DNA from: Duncaniella sp. | GTDB lineage: Bacteria; Bacteroidota; Bacteroidia; Bacteroidales; Muribaculaceae | DNA: 39,818 nucleotides | Assembly: GCF_029054785.1 (NCBI RefSeq) | Contig: NZ_JAIDEN010000103.1 | Location: forward strand, 1-39,818 | Reading direction: 5' to 3' | Shown here: positions 32,359 through 39,818 of the stretch, in pieces | Numbering within the stretch: position 1 is the stretch's first letter | Layout of the letters: the number at the start of each line of letters is the position of its first letter | The notes under the pieces: model-generated | Databases searched by the model: none | What the model was told of the DNA's origin: nothing | Seen by the model: the letters and a program-made list of their open reading frames with translations, nothing else | Program-made: the position numbers and the translations under genes

Positions 32359-33096
32359 ATGAAACGTTTCCGTTTGGTCTTGATCTGTCTGCTTCTGTCG
32401 GTCGGAATGGTGTCCTGTGCGCCTGAAGAAAATTCCGGCGCCCTCACTCCGGAGCAACAGTCGATGGACATCGAGAGCCTGCGGCGGGAGCTGACCGAAA
32501 CACGGGCCGCTCATTCGCGGATGATCCGCCGCCTCACCATAGCCCTTGAAGCCATTTACCTTTCCGGAGCCGTGGCGTTTGGAATTATCTTGTACAGGCG
32601 CAAATTGCGTCGCGACGAATATTATTTTCAGATAGGGCAGAATATACGTGAGATCACCGAACTCCGTCAGCGCGACAACGAGGCAACCAACTCATTGCTG
32701 CGCGAGCTGCTGACCAAAGAATACCGTCTGATGGACGAAAAATGCCGCGAGTACTACGAAAAATCCTCTCCTCAGACCCGCAAAAACGTCTCGGACGAGG
32801 CTGTCGAACTTGTCGATCGTCTTTCGTCTGCTGAACAGGTCGCAGAACTTGAAGAAACCGTCAACCGCTATCAGTCCGACGTTATGGCCCGTTTTCGTCG
32901 CGATCTTCCCGACCTGAAATCCGATGACTATAAACTCTTCCTCTATTCGATCCTCGGATTTTCAAGCACCGCCATCGCAGTGTTTCTGAAAGCCGGAAAA
33001 ATCGAGTCGGTCTATAACCGCAAGCGCCGCCTGAAAGCCAAGATCCGTCAGTTGCCTGATCAGTCTCTTGTCACTGCTTATCTCGCCTACCTGTAA
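32359..33096 (+). CDS. Membrane-anchored regulator-like protein with C-terminal HTH-like region
   Basis: The 245-residue protein begins with a lipoprotein-type signal peptide (cysteine C20 in GMVSC), has a short periplasmic coil, a TM helix at about 61-79, and a charged cytoplasmic helical part. The C-terminal region (about 195-240: DYKLFLYSILGFSSTAIAVFL followed by NRKRRLKAKI) resembles the HTH-like end of Bacteroidota membrane regulators such as the DUF6377 type. It may sense a periplasmic signal and act on a cytoplasmic partner. The frame is open from 32329; the ATG at 32359 gives a proper signal peptide. Confidence 0.6.
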   Translation: MKRFRLVLICLLLSVGMVSCAPEENSGALTPEQQSMDIESLRRELTETRAAHSRMIRRLTIALEAIYLSGAVAFGIILYRRKLRRDEYYFQIGQNIREITELRQRDNEATNSLLRELLTKEYRLMDEKCREYYEKSSPQTRKNVSDEAVELVDRLSSAEQVAELEETVNRYQSDVMARFRRDLPDLKSDDYKLFLYSILGFSSTAIAVFLKAGKIESVYNRKRRLKAKIRQLPDQSLVTAYLAYL

Positions 33097-33129
33097 TTTC
33101 CATCAACTAAACTATCCTAAAGAATAATT

Positions 33130-33327
33130 ATGAGTGATTTTATATGGATAAATGCAGCTCTTAGCTTGATTCCAGCTCAATTTCTCACCCATTATATAGA
33201 GCCTAAAATCAAATCGCGATATAAAAAGCGGCTCCATCGCTATGCCGCCATTTTTTTGGCTGAGGCCGTCAGTTTTGCGGTCGTTTTTCTTCTGTTGATG
33301 TGGATCTTTGACTGGAAGACGGAATAA
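33130..33327 (+). CDS. Small membrane protein (65 aa)
   Basis: The 65-residue frame has two hydrophobic segments (about 5-20 and 40-61) separated by a basic stretch (IKSRYKKRLHR). It starts 33 bp after the preceding gene with ATG in an AT-rich context, typical of a real gene start here. I know of no family. It may be a small helper of the upstream membrane regulator, or part of the AT-rich segment. Confidence 0.5.
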   Translation: MSDFIWINAALSLIPAQFLTHYIEPKIKSRYKKRLHRYAAIFLAEAVSFAVVFLLLMWIFDWKTE

Positions 33328-33528
33328 ATATATTGATTCAGGAAGTGAGATTCACGGCGCTGGGGGATGGCTGTTTTGTTAAGTTTCGGGATTGACGATC
33401 TTTAAATATAGGCAAAGATAGAATAGCAAAATTATTTAACATTATAGTGTTTTAAAATCAGGTGGTTAGGTCGCGTAAAAGACAAAATAAATATTGGAAA
33501 AACGAGAGTTGGGGGTGAGATAATATCT

Positions 33529-33536
33529 TAATTTTG
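33529..33536 (+). promoter_or_regulatory. -7 box upstream of the glycine-zipper lipoprotein gene
   Basis: TAATTTTG fits the -7 consensus; TTG (33509-33511) lies 17 nt upstream, slightly short for the -33 box. The leader before the ATG at 33573 would be about 35 nt. Confidence 0.4.
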
Positions 33537-33572
33537 CAGCGAGAAACTAAAATTTTATAACTTCAAATAATT

Positions 33573-34691
33573 ATGAAAACAACAGTTTTTTTCGCTATTG
33601 TCTCGTTTATACTCCTTTTTTCATCTTGTGCGGAGGGGCCAGAATTAACATTGCAGGGTGATACAAATTATTCGATTCAGCAACAGCCTAAATATGATGT
33701 ATCTGAATTGAATAAGGTGTATAGTGCATTAGATAGTTTAAATAGATCTATAACATGCAAAAGTAATGTTAGTAGAGGTGTCAGAAGAATGTTCATGGTA
33801 AAATTAGCAGATCAGGCAGGTCGACGAGGCGGACAGTGGATTGGGCGGACTGCTGGTGCGTCCTTAGGTTCTTTGGGTGGGCCTGGAACGGCTTGTGTAG
33901 GATATTTGGCTGGAAATTTAATTGGTGGATTTGTAGGAGATGTTGTATCGTCTGCTTTTGTGGATTGTCTGTTGGATTGTTATGGTTACACGATGGTTGC
34001 GCCAAACTCAATGTTGTTCAAAGCGGATTATGGTATTCAAGTAGCGACATTCATAGAGAGGGCTATGTTGGATAGCGTGTTTATGAATCAAAATGTCAAT
34101 ATTATGCCATTAGATTTTGTTGAAAATATTGGGGATATTGATGGTATAGACAATAGTGGTACAATTTCCAATACGCCAATGATTGTAGTGCATGACTCAT
34201 TGGGATATTATCACAACTCATTTATGGTGTCAGTAAATCATAATAAAAATGCATATATTTTTAATGGGAAACCAGATATTGACAGATTGTATGATGATGT
34301 TCTGTTAAGATTAATGGAGAGTGGTTATGATGTAAGTCAATTCAAGAATAATTTTGAATTAAGAAGCTTGATGATTGAAATGATTCAGACTTTTGGAGAA
34401 TTAGGCTTTAGAGGAGTTGCAGAGGATATGTCTTTGACTCAATATGTCGAAGATCAGTGTGTGTACTTACAATCTAATTGTCTATTGACAGATGAAGAAA
34501 TTTCGATTTATAAGAATTTTGATGTGAAGATCGTTGAAACTTGCAGCACGCTTTCTGAGGAGGATATCCATAATTATTCGACAGAATTAAATGAATTATT
34601 AGATAATGCGGAAATATCTCATGAACTGAGGGTAAATTTGGCCATCGGTGCTCAGGCTGCTCTTAATAGTGCTTTATGTTGGAATCAATAA
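33573..34691 (+). CDS. AT-rich lipoprotein with glycine-zipper segment
   Basis: The 372-residue protein has a lipoprotein signal peptide (hydrophobic run then LFSSC, lipid-modified C19). A Gly/Ala-rich stretch at 82-125 (GRRGGQWIGRTAGASLGS and on to GGFVGDVVSSAF) has the GxxxG spacing of glycine zippers that pack in membranes. The remainder is acidic and helical. The coding sequence is clearly more AT-rich than its neighbours (A/T-ending codons). I recall similar Gly-rich lipoproteins of unknown function in Bacteroidales, but I cannot name a family. A small membrane protein follows immediately. Transfer from another genome is plausible. Confidence 0.65.
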   Translation: MKTTVFFAIVSFILLFSSCAEGPELTLQGDTNYSIQQQPKYDVSELNKVYSALDSLNRSITCKSNVSRGVRRMFMVKLADQAGRRGGQWIGRTAGASLGSLGGPGTACVGYLAGNLIGGFVGDVVSSAFVDCLLDCYGYTMVAPNSMLFKADYGIQVATFIERAMLDSVFMNQNVNIMPLDFVENIGDIDGIDNSGTISNTPMIVVHDSLGYYHNSFMVSVNHNKNAYIFNGKPDIDRLYDDVLLRLMESGYDVSQFKNNFELRSLMIEMIQTFGELGFRGVAEDMSLTQYVEDQCVYLQSNCLLTDEEISIYKNFDVKIVETCSTLSEEDIHNYSTELNELLDNAEISHELRVNLAIGAQAALNSALCWNQ

Positions 34692-34702
34692 ATGTTAAAC
34701 TA

Positions 34703-35119
34703 ATGGTCTCTAATCTGTATTTGATAATTGCGGTGTGTGTCGGTGTGATGCTTTTGCTCTGCGGTCCGATCGCGAGGACTGAGCTCTGCAAAGCAAAGCT
34801 GAAGATTGAGAAGCACGGCGAAACCATCAATGTTGGTAAGCTGCTGATTATAACTTTCTTGCTCTGTGCGGCAGCAGAAGCAGCCATCATCCTGGGGGCG
34901 GCATACCTTGTGGGCTTTGACCGGATTCTGGATAATAAATACTTTACGATCGTTGTTGTCGGCTGTCTCGTCACCCCGATAGGAATGGCGTTTGACCATA
35001 GGGTGAAACGCTTGGTTCGGAAAGAGTCGTCAAGAACTGTGATCAGTTATGTAGCCGGTGTTGCCCTGCTGATGTTAACTTACCGGCTCCTGACTTCCAT
35101 CGGATTTGCGGGTCTCTGA
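34703..35119 (+). CDS. Small membrane protein following the lipoprotein
   Basis: The frame is open from an ATG at 34676, which would overlap the lipoprotein gene by 16 bp; a second ATG at 34703 (138 residues) lies 11 bp after it and just before the first hydrophobic helix. Helices occur at about 5-20, 48-67, 76-95 and 114-131. There is no known domain. Composition is closer to the genome average than that of the lipoprotein gene. A partnership with the lipoprotein is suggested only by position. Confidence 0.55.
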   Translation: MVSNLYLIIAVCVGVMLLLCGPIARTELCKAKLKIEKHGETINVGKLLIITFLLCAAAEAAIILGAAYLVGFDRILDNKYFTIVVVGCLVTPIGMAFDHRVKRLVRKESSRTVISYVAGVALLMLTYRLLTSIGFAGL

Positions 35120-35158
35120 CCCGAAGCAGTCTTGTCTGACATATCCTTAAAGCATCAA

Positions 35159-35200
35159 AACATCGCCCTGCCTCTGAACGCTGAGGCGGGGGCGATGTTT
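35159..35200 (+). terminator. Rho-independent terminator after the small membrane protein
   Basis: ACATCGCCC pairs with GGGCGATGT, and GCCTC with GAGGC inside it, across an 8-nt loop (35175-35182); a short T run follows. It lies about 40 bp after the stop at 35119. Confidence 0.7.
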
Positions 35201-35312
35201 CAATGTGGTTACAAATGTGAAAATTCTGTTACAATTAGGCATGATCCGGCTGTGAAAGCCGATGATTCGGATGGAATTTCGTAATTTTGTCAGAATACAG
35301 CGTTAAGTGGAT

Positions 35313-35474
35313 GTTGCAAAACCTGCCGCAATTGGCTTGGGTAGGGACGCTTTTAAAAGCGTCCTCCATCAGGCGATTGATTCCAAGGTAATTGCTGACG
35401 GCGATTGACTCCAAGACAGCTGCGGATGCTTTAAAAAGCATCCCTACTGCGAGGCATAGTTCTGCGACAACCTC
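35313..35474. repeat. REP-like palindromic element, copy B
   Basis: This copy carries the same blocks as 18527-18655 (GTTGCAAAACCTG, then a palindrome GGACGCTTTTAAAAGCGTCC, then GCGGATGCTTTAAAAAGC and an ending with TGCGACA). It has an extra internal duplication of about 28 bp (GGCGATTGA(T/C)TCCAAG appears twice). It fills most of the gap 35120-35537, and no gene lies within it. Confidence 0.8.
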
Positions 35475-35537
35475 TGAAGCTGCCTCTCAGGAACACCTTT
35501 ACCAAGTGCATATATAGACTGACAATCATATACTCGT

Positions 35538-36815
35538 ATGAACGGACGATATTCAACCGAAGTAGCCAAAGCCATCCAGAAGATATGGCTCAGCCACAGC
35601 CCCCGCCAGATGCGCGAGGGCTATGAGATGCTGCGCAAGGCTTCCGAAGCCGGCGACGCTGACGCCATGTGCTACTTCGCCCGTTGCCATCTGGGCGAAA
35701 GTTATGTCTGGAGCGGAGCGGGCTTCCCGGTTGATCCCGATCTTGCTTCAGAGCTGATCAGTGAAGCCGTCGGGCTCGGCAGCGCCACAGCGGTGCTCTG
35801 CGCCCTGCGCAGCGGCATGTTTTCGCCGGAAATGGCCGAAGAGATGCCATTCGACTCGCTTCGGGAGGCCTACGACGAGATTCTCTCGCAGGCCGAGGAC
35901 GGCGATGCTTTCTGTCTCTACATGATCGGAAACGTGATGTTCTGGGGCGACTACATGCTCATCGACCCCGACGCTGCCGACCGGTTCTCCACCGAGGAGG
36001 AATATTACCGCTACGCCTATCCCATCGCCGCCGATTTCTATCAGCAGTCTTTCGAAGCCGGCCTGAGTTCCGGTTTCGGCAACTACCGCACGATCTATGA
36101 ATCGGGCCTTGCCGACATGGACGGCAATGTCTTCGAAGAGCACATGGAGATGCTTGCCGAATCGGGCGATCCGCTGGTCTGCAACGACTACGGAAAGTGG
36201 CTTGAAGACGAGTATGACGACGCCGACCACGCTTTTGAATACTACCGCCGTGCCGTCGAGCTGGGCGATCAGAAGTCGGCCTACAATGTAGGCACCTGCT
36301 ATGGCCGCGGCTACGGCGTCGACGAGGATCCCGACAAGGCTTTCGAGTATTACCTGATAGCCGCCCGCGAGGGCCATCCGATGGCCCAGTTCCAGGTCGG
36401 CAATTTCTATTTCGAGGGTCGCGGCAGCCTTCCCTGCGACCATTCCAAGGCCTACCGGTGGCTTTCGATGGCCCACGAGAACGAGGATTGCGGCGAGGAC
36501 ACTTCCTGGAGAGCGGCGGCGGAACTCGGAGTGCTTGTGCAGGCCGGTCTCGGAACCGCTCAGGACGATGTCCGGGCCTACCGCTATCTTTCCGAAGCCG
36601 AAAAGCATCTCGATGAGGTCTGGGAGCCTCTTGATGCGATGGTGCTCAACGCCCTTGGTCTTGCATACGGCTTCGGACGCGGCACGGCTGAGAACATTGA
36701 CCGCGCAGTCGGCTATTTTGACCGTGCGATTGACTATGGTTCGGAAGAAGCCCGCGCAAACAAGGCCCGTTTCAAGCGCTCGCTTTTCGGGCTGGGCAGG
36801 TGGACCAGACGCTGA
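35538..36815 (+). CDS. Sel1-like repeat protein
   Basis: The 425-residue protein has several Sel1-like repeats, the clearest from residue 225 on (YYRRAVELGDQKSAYNVGTCYGRGYGV; YYLIAAREGHPMAQFQVGNFYFEGRG; and a last unit around LNALGLAYGFGRGTAENIDRA). No signal peptide or TM helix is visible, so it is probably a cytoplasmic scaffold or adaptor. Codon use is like that of the core genes. It is preceded by the copy B repeat and followed, 81 bp on, by metF. Confidence 0.85.
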   Translation: MNGRYSTEVAKAIQKIWLSHSPRQMREGYEMLRKASEAGDADAMCYFARCHLGESYVWSGAGFPVDPDLASELISEAVGLGSATAVLCALRSGMFSPEMAEEMPFDSLREAYDEILSQAEDGDAFCLYMIGNVMFWGDYMLIDPDAADRFSTEEEYYRYAYPIAADFYQQSFEAGLSSGFGNYRTIYESGLADMDGNVFEEHMEMLAESGDPLVCNDYGKWLEDEYDDADHAFEYYRRAVELGDQKSAYNVGTCYGRGYGVDEDPDKAFEYYLIAAREGHPMAQFQVGNFYFEGRGSLPCDHSKAYRWLSMAHENEDCGEDTSWRAAAELGVLVQAGLGTAQDDVRAYRYLSEAEKHLDEVWEPLDAMVLNALGLAYGFGRGTAENIDRAVGYFDRAIDYGSEEARANKARFKRSLFGLGRWTRR

Positions 36816-36896
36816 CCCGCCCGGCGGCGACGTCAGTGATCGAATGCGAATGAAAACAAAACAGAAACCACAGAAAATAAGTATATCAGAATAAGT

Positions 36897-37850
36897 ATGA
36901 GAGTAATAGATCATCTTCAGGCCAATCCCGGCCACACGGCTTTTTCCTTTGAGATCCTGCCCCCGCTGAAAGGCAACAGCATCGAGAAGGTCTACAATAT
37001 CATCGACAAACTCCGCGATTTTGATCCGAAGTATATCAACATCACCTCCCACCACAGCGAGATGATTTTCAAGGAAATGCCCGACGGCAGCTTCCGTCCG
37101 CAGAAGATGCGCAAGCGCCCCGGATCGGTAGCCATCGCCTCGGCCATCCAGAACAAATACGGCATCACGGCTGTCCCCCACATCATCTGCAAGGGCTTCA
37201 CCCGCGACGAGACCGAATATGCCCTCATTGACCTCAATTTCCTCGGTGTTCATGACCTGCTTCTGCTTCGCGGCGACATCAAAGGTCCGGAGAAGTCCGA
37301 CGACCCCTCCAGAATCAACCGCCATGCCACAGACCTCCAGGCCCAGGTCAACGATTTCAACCGCGGAATCTATGCCGACGGAGAGCGTTTCGAGCCTAAC
37401 GAGACCCCATTCAGCTACGGCATGGCCTGTTATCCCGAAAAACATGAGGAGGCTCCCAACATGGAGTCGGATCTCTACTATGCCAAGCAGAAGGTCGACA
37501 ACGGCGCTGACTATCTGGTGACCCAGATGTTTTTCGACAACAGCAAGTATTTCGAATTCGTAGAGCGCTGCCGCAAGGCCGGAATCACCGTTCCGATCAT
37601 TCCCGGAATCAAGCCCGTGGTCTTCGCCAACCAGCTCAATGTGCTCCCCCGCGTGTTCCGTTCGGACATCCCCGAAGCCTTTGCCTCCGAACTGCGCAAA
37701 TGCAAGGACGATGCCGAAGTGCGTGAGGTCGGCGTTGAATGGTGCATCGGCCAGTGCCGCGATCTGATCGCCCACGGAGTCCCCAGCATCCATTTCTACA
37801 CGCTGATGGCCTCCGAATCGGTCCGCCGTGTCGCCAAGGAGATCTATTGA
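36897..37850 (+). CDS. metF: Methylenetetrahydrofolate reductase
   Basis: MetF reduces 5,10-methylene-THF to 5-methyl-THF for methionine synthesis. The 317-residue protein is a TIM-barrel flavoprotein of the family with FSFEILPPLKGNS at the N-terminus, the VPHIICKG segment, LLLRGDI (FAD binding), and GADYLVTQMFFDN (substrate region). No SAM riboswitch is seen upstream. Copy C of the repeat lies directly after the stop, and recA converges from the right. Confidence 0.95.
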   Translation: MRVIDHLQANPGHTAFSFEILPPLKGNSIEKVYNIIDKLRDFDPKYINITSHHSEMIFKEMPDGSFRPQKMRKRPGSVAIASAIQNKYGITAVPHIICKGFTRDETEYALIDLNFLGVHDLLLLRGDIKGPEKSDDPSRINRHATDLQAQVNDFNRGIYADGERFEPNETPFSYGMACYPEKHEEAPNMESDLYYAKQKVDNGADYLVTQMFFDNSKYFEFVERCRKAGITVPIIPGIKPVVFANQLNVLPRVFRSDIPEAFASELRKCKDDAEVREVGVEWCIGQCRDLIAHGVPSIHFYTLMASESVRRVAKEIY

Positions 37851-37858
37851 CCGGCATA

Positions 37859-37887
37859 TTGCAAAATCTGTCCCTACCGAGAGGCAT
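37859..37887. repeat. REP-like element, truncated copy C
   Basis: This 29-bp stretch joins the opening block (TTGCAAAATCTG) of copies A/B directly to their closing block (TCCCTACCGAGAGGCAT, compare TCCCTACTGCGAGGCAT in copy B). It looks like an internally deleted derivative lacking the palindromes. Confidence 0.55.
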
Positions 37888-37906
37888 CGTTATTCAATAA
37901 TATCTG

Positions 37907-37945
37907 TAAAATAAAACAGGCGTGGGCCATTTTGGTCCGCGCCTG
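37907..37945 (-). terminator. Rho-independent terminator of recA
   Basis: The hairpin CAGGCG/CGCCTG with an inner GGGCC/GGTCC stem (37917-37945) is followed on the reverse strand by TTTTATTTT. It ends the recA transcript 30 bp after its stop codon and also lies just beyond metF, so it may act on both. Confidence 0.75.
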
Positions 37946-37975
37946 CTTGTCTAAGTCGGTATGTGTGTGCTTTCC

Positions 37976-39187
37976 TTAGATGTCTTCTTCGATTGAGAAA
38001 TCGTCGGGGAGATCCTCGTCGTCAAAAAGGCTTTCGTCACCGAGCGAGTTGATGTCGTCGGCTGTCGGTTCGTCATCCTCCTCCTTGGCCTTTGCCGAAG
38101 CCTTCTTGTCGGCAGCCTTGGCGCTCTTCTTGCCTGAGCCGGAGGCGCCCTTTTCCTTGAGAGCCTCCATGATGAGAGCTTCCAGCTCTTCGGCGAGTTC
38201 GGGATTGTCGCGGATCACACGCTTGGCGGCGTCGCGGCCCTGAGCGAGCTTGGTGTCGTTGTAGGAGAACCATGAGCCGCTCTTCTTGATGATGCCCAGA
38301 TCTACACCGAGGTCAATGATCTCGCCGCTGCGCGAGATGCCTTCGCCGAACATGATGTCGAATTCAGCGCGCTTGAACGGAGGCGCAACCTTGTTCTTGA
38401 CAACCTTCACCTTGGTCAGCTTGCCGAGAACATCGTCGCCGTCCTTGATCGAGGTGCTGGGGCGGATGTCGATACGTACTGAGGCATAGAATTTCAGAGC
38501 GTTGCCGCCGGTGGTGGTTTCCGAGGGACCGAACATCACACCGATCTTCTCGCGCAGCTGGTTGATGAAGATACAGGTTGTGTTGGTGCGGGAAATGGTG
38601 CCGGTCAGCTTACGCATGGCCTGAGACATCAGTCGCGCCTGTACGCCTACGTTCTTGTCGCCCATATCGCCGTCGATCTCGCTCTTGGGGGTCAGTGCGG
38701 CCACGGAGTCGATCACCAGGATGTCGATGGCCGACGAGCGGATCAGCTGTTCGGCAATTTCAAGGGCCTGCTCGCCGTTGTCGGGCTGGGCCATGAAGAG
38801 ATTGTTGACGTCGACACCGAGTTTTTCGGCATAGAAGCGGTCAAAGGCATGTTCGGCGTCAATGATGGCCGCGATGCCGCCCGCTTTCTGCGCTTCGGCT
38901 ATGGCGTGAATGGCGAGAGTGGTCTTACCTGACGATTCCGGACCGAAGATCTCGATGATTCGGCCGCGGGGATAGCCTCCGACGCCGAGGGCATAGTTGA
39001 GACCGATCGAGCCTGAGGGGATCACCTCGACATCCTCGATGTTCTCGTCTCCGAGTTTCATGATGGCTCCTCGGCCATAGTTTTTCTCTATATTTCCAAG
39101 GGCCTGGTTCAGGGCGTTGAGTTTCGCCTTCATCGGGTCGAGCTCCTTGTCCTTCGAGGCCTTGATTGCCGGCTTTTTCTTTTCCAT
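37976..39187 (-). CDS. recA: Recombinase A
   Basis: RecA catalyses strand exchange in homologous recombination and triggers SOS LexA self-cleavage. The 403-residue protein has Walker A GPESSGKT (82-89), Walker B with LVIDSVAAL, loop L1/L2 segments (MGDKNVGVQARLMSQ; FINQLREKIGVMFGPSETTTGG) and all core motifs. It is longer than the usual about 350 residues through a C-terminal Lys/Ala- then Asp/Glu-rich tail (about 345-403), as often seen in Bacteroidota. The start follows a -7 box 38 nt upstream. No LexA-type operator was recognised. Confidence 0.98.
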   Translation of the reverse strand: MEKKKPAIKASKDKELDPMKAKLNALNQALGNIEKNYGRGAIMKLGDENIEDVEVIPSGSIGLNYALGVGGYPRGRIIEIFGPESSGKTTLAIHAIAEAQKAGGIAAIIDAEHAFDRFYAEKLGVDVNNLFMAQPDNGEQALEIAEQLIRSSAIDILVIDSVAALTPKSEIDGDMGDKNVGVQARLMSQAMRKLTGTISRTNTTCIFINQLREKIGVMFGPSETTTGGNALKFYASVRIDIRPSTSIKDGDDVLGKLTKVKVVKNKVAPPFKRAEFDIMFGEGISRSGEIIDLGVDLGIIKKSGSWFSYNDTKLAQGRDAAKRVIRDNPELAEELEALIMEALKEKGASGSGKKSAKAADKKASAKAKEEDDEPTADDINSLGDESLFDDEDLPDDFSIEEDI

Positions 39188-39224
39188 GTCGTTTTTTATT
39201 TCTATGGTCTAATTGTTTATGATG

Positions 39225-39232
39225 CAAAGTTA
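39225..39232 (-). promoter_or_regulatory. -7 box upstream of recA
   Basis: TAACTTTG on the reverse strand matches the consensus, with TTTG (39247-39250) only 14 nt away. The position (38 nt ahead of the ATG) fits a recA promoter. Confidence 0.4.
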
Positions 39233-39259
39233 ACACGCGACGCGGGCAAAAACGCTGCA

Positions 39260-39478
39260 CATCTGCGCTAAAATGAGTTAAATTTCAGCTGTTGTCTGAA
39301 TTTTACAGATTGCTAAGTTAGCGATTTTTAGGGATGTTGGCAAAAAAATTAGAAATAAATAAAAAATTTTTTGATTTGCGGTGAACCATTTCGCGCAGGC
39401 GTGTGTTTAATAGGTACATAGCAAAATTACTTTTTCCATTGCAAGAAATGTGATAATGATTGGTTTATTAAATGAATT
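39260..39478. other. AT-rich non-coding stretch before an orphan terminator
   Basis: No protein-coding frame of credible length lies here. A short frame ending in the terminator loop (MIGLLNELKLS) begins at the ATG at 39456 and has no other support. A small RNA upstream of the terminator is possible (see findings). Confidence 0.4.
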
Positions 39479-39503
39479 AAAGCTGTCGTGAGACAGCTTT
39501 TTT
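39479..39503 (+). terminator. Orphan Rho-independent terminator
   Basis: A perfect 9-bp stem (AAAGCTGTC with GACAGCTTT) with a GTGA tetraloop is followed by TTT. No plus-strand gene is recognised upstream. Confidence 0.75.
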
Positions 39504-39509
39504 CGTTAT

Positions 39510-39818
39510 ATACGTTTAGTTTCGCACCTCCGGCGGAGGGGATTTGTGTTGTTTTGTGCCGCACCTACGGCGCTTTTTGGGGAAGGGAGGGGGTTGCGTA
39601 TCACCACAGCTGCGGACACCTACGGCGCCCTTGCAGTGGCCTGGAATCTCCGGACCGCTAACGCGGCCCGCCTGCACGGCGCCCTTGCAGTGGCCTGAAA
39701 TCTCCGGACCGCTAACGCGGCCCCCCGCACGGCGCCCTTGCAGTGGCCTGGATTCTTCCGACCGCCAACCCCGCCCCCCAGCCCCGGGGCCCTGCCCGGC
39801 CGTAGACCGTGGAGGGTT
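39510..39818. repeat. Tandem 53-54 bp repeat and interspersed repeat arm at window end
   Basis: Three tandem units start at 39622, 39676 and 39729 (periods 54 and 53), each holding CGGCGCCCTTGCAGTGGCCTG and, in the first two, the hairpin word CCGCTAACGCGG. The part 39604-39650 is the inverted match of 1-46, so the family occurs at both window ends. The last 60 bp diverge into GC-rich sequence, either a degenerate unit or low-quality contig end. Confidence 0.8.

Noticed and set aside
35235..35441. 68-codon reverse-strand frame within REP-like copy B
   Set aside because: It is made of repeat sequence.
35748..37793. 681-codon reverse-strand open frame across the Sel1-repeat and metF genes
   Set aside because: It is antisense to two clear genes and crosses their gap; its translation is the typical product of a high-GC antisense frame.
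39456..39491. 11-codon frame ending in the loop of the orphan terminator
   Set aside because: Too short to support; the stop in the loop is probably chance.
39622..39781. CRISPR array in the tandem repeat at the window end
   Set aside because: The units are contiguous 53-54 bp copies with no unique spacers, and no cas genes are present.

Overview
The window reads as a 39.8 kb piece of a Bacteroidota chromosome, most likely order Bacteroidales and plausibly family Muribaculaceae (inference). The grounds are Bacteroidota promoters (a -7 box of form TAnnTTTG about 20 nt after a TTTG or TTG), no Shine-Dalgarno sequences, the gene run dapB-lepB-wbqC, a DUF2851 gene, an EFR1-type flavodoxin/ferredoxin, a TPR gene next to ribH, and Bacteroidota-type YbeY and LepB sequences. 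Both ends lie in one short interspersed repeat family in opposite orientation, so the window may be a whole contig that broke at repeats.

Left part (1-11.9 kb): a repeat-rich non-coding end with a nested inverted repeat; a family 2 glycosyltransferase behind a canonical promoter and a structured leader; a reverse-strand response regulator and rnhB; pyrH-frr; a radical SAM gene overlapping an LD-carboxypeptidase gene; ybeY-mnmG-apt-uvrC; and a solitary holin-like gene. A 16-bp site matching the ParB-binding parS consensus lies between mnmG and apt, which suggests the region sits in the origin-proximal domain.

Middle (11.9-26 kb): an EFR1-type iron-sulfur flavoprotein and an MFS exporter, then a reverse-strand run of a degenerate PfkB-fold protein, a TPR protein, ribH and DUF2851. 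Next comes a reverse-strand six-gene operon (18689-26049): an SPFH protein with four C-terminal zinc ribbons, a four-TM coiled-coil protein, a 731-residue TM/coiled-coil protein with a very acidic tail, two paralogous coiled-coil proteins and a bactofilin-like beta-helix protein. I consider this the best candidate for an undescribed system. It recalls the Bacillus YdjFGHI (PspA/SPFH) membrane-protection module but has no recognisable PspA.

Right part (26-39.8 kb): dapB-lepB-wbqC; a SatD-like regulator with a 25-codon stub of its usual DUF3307 partner; two tandem family 2 glycosyltransferases; a membrane protein with a C-terminal HTH-like region; an AT-rich segment with a glycine-zipper lipoprotein between small membrane proteins; a Sel1-repeat protein; metF; and recA on the reverse strand. 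REP-like palindromic elements recur at 18.5, 35.3 and 37.9 kb. I found no tRNA, rRNA, CRISPR array or insertion sequence. All family assignments are from reading the sequence; no database search was run.
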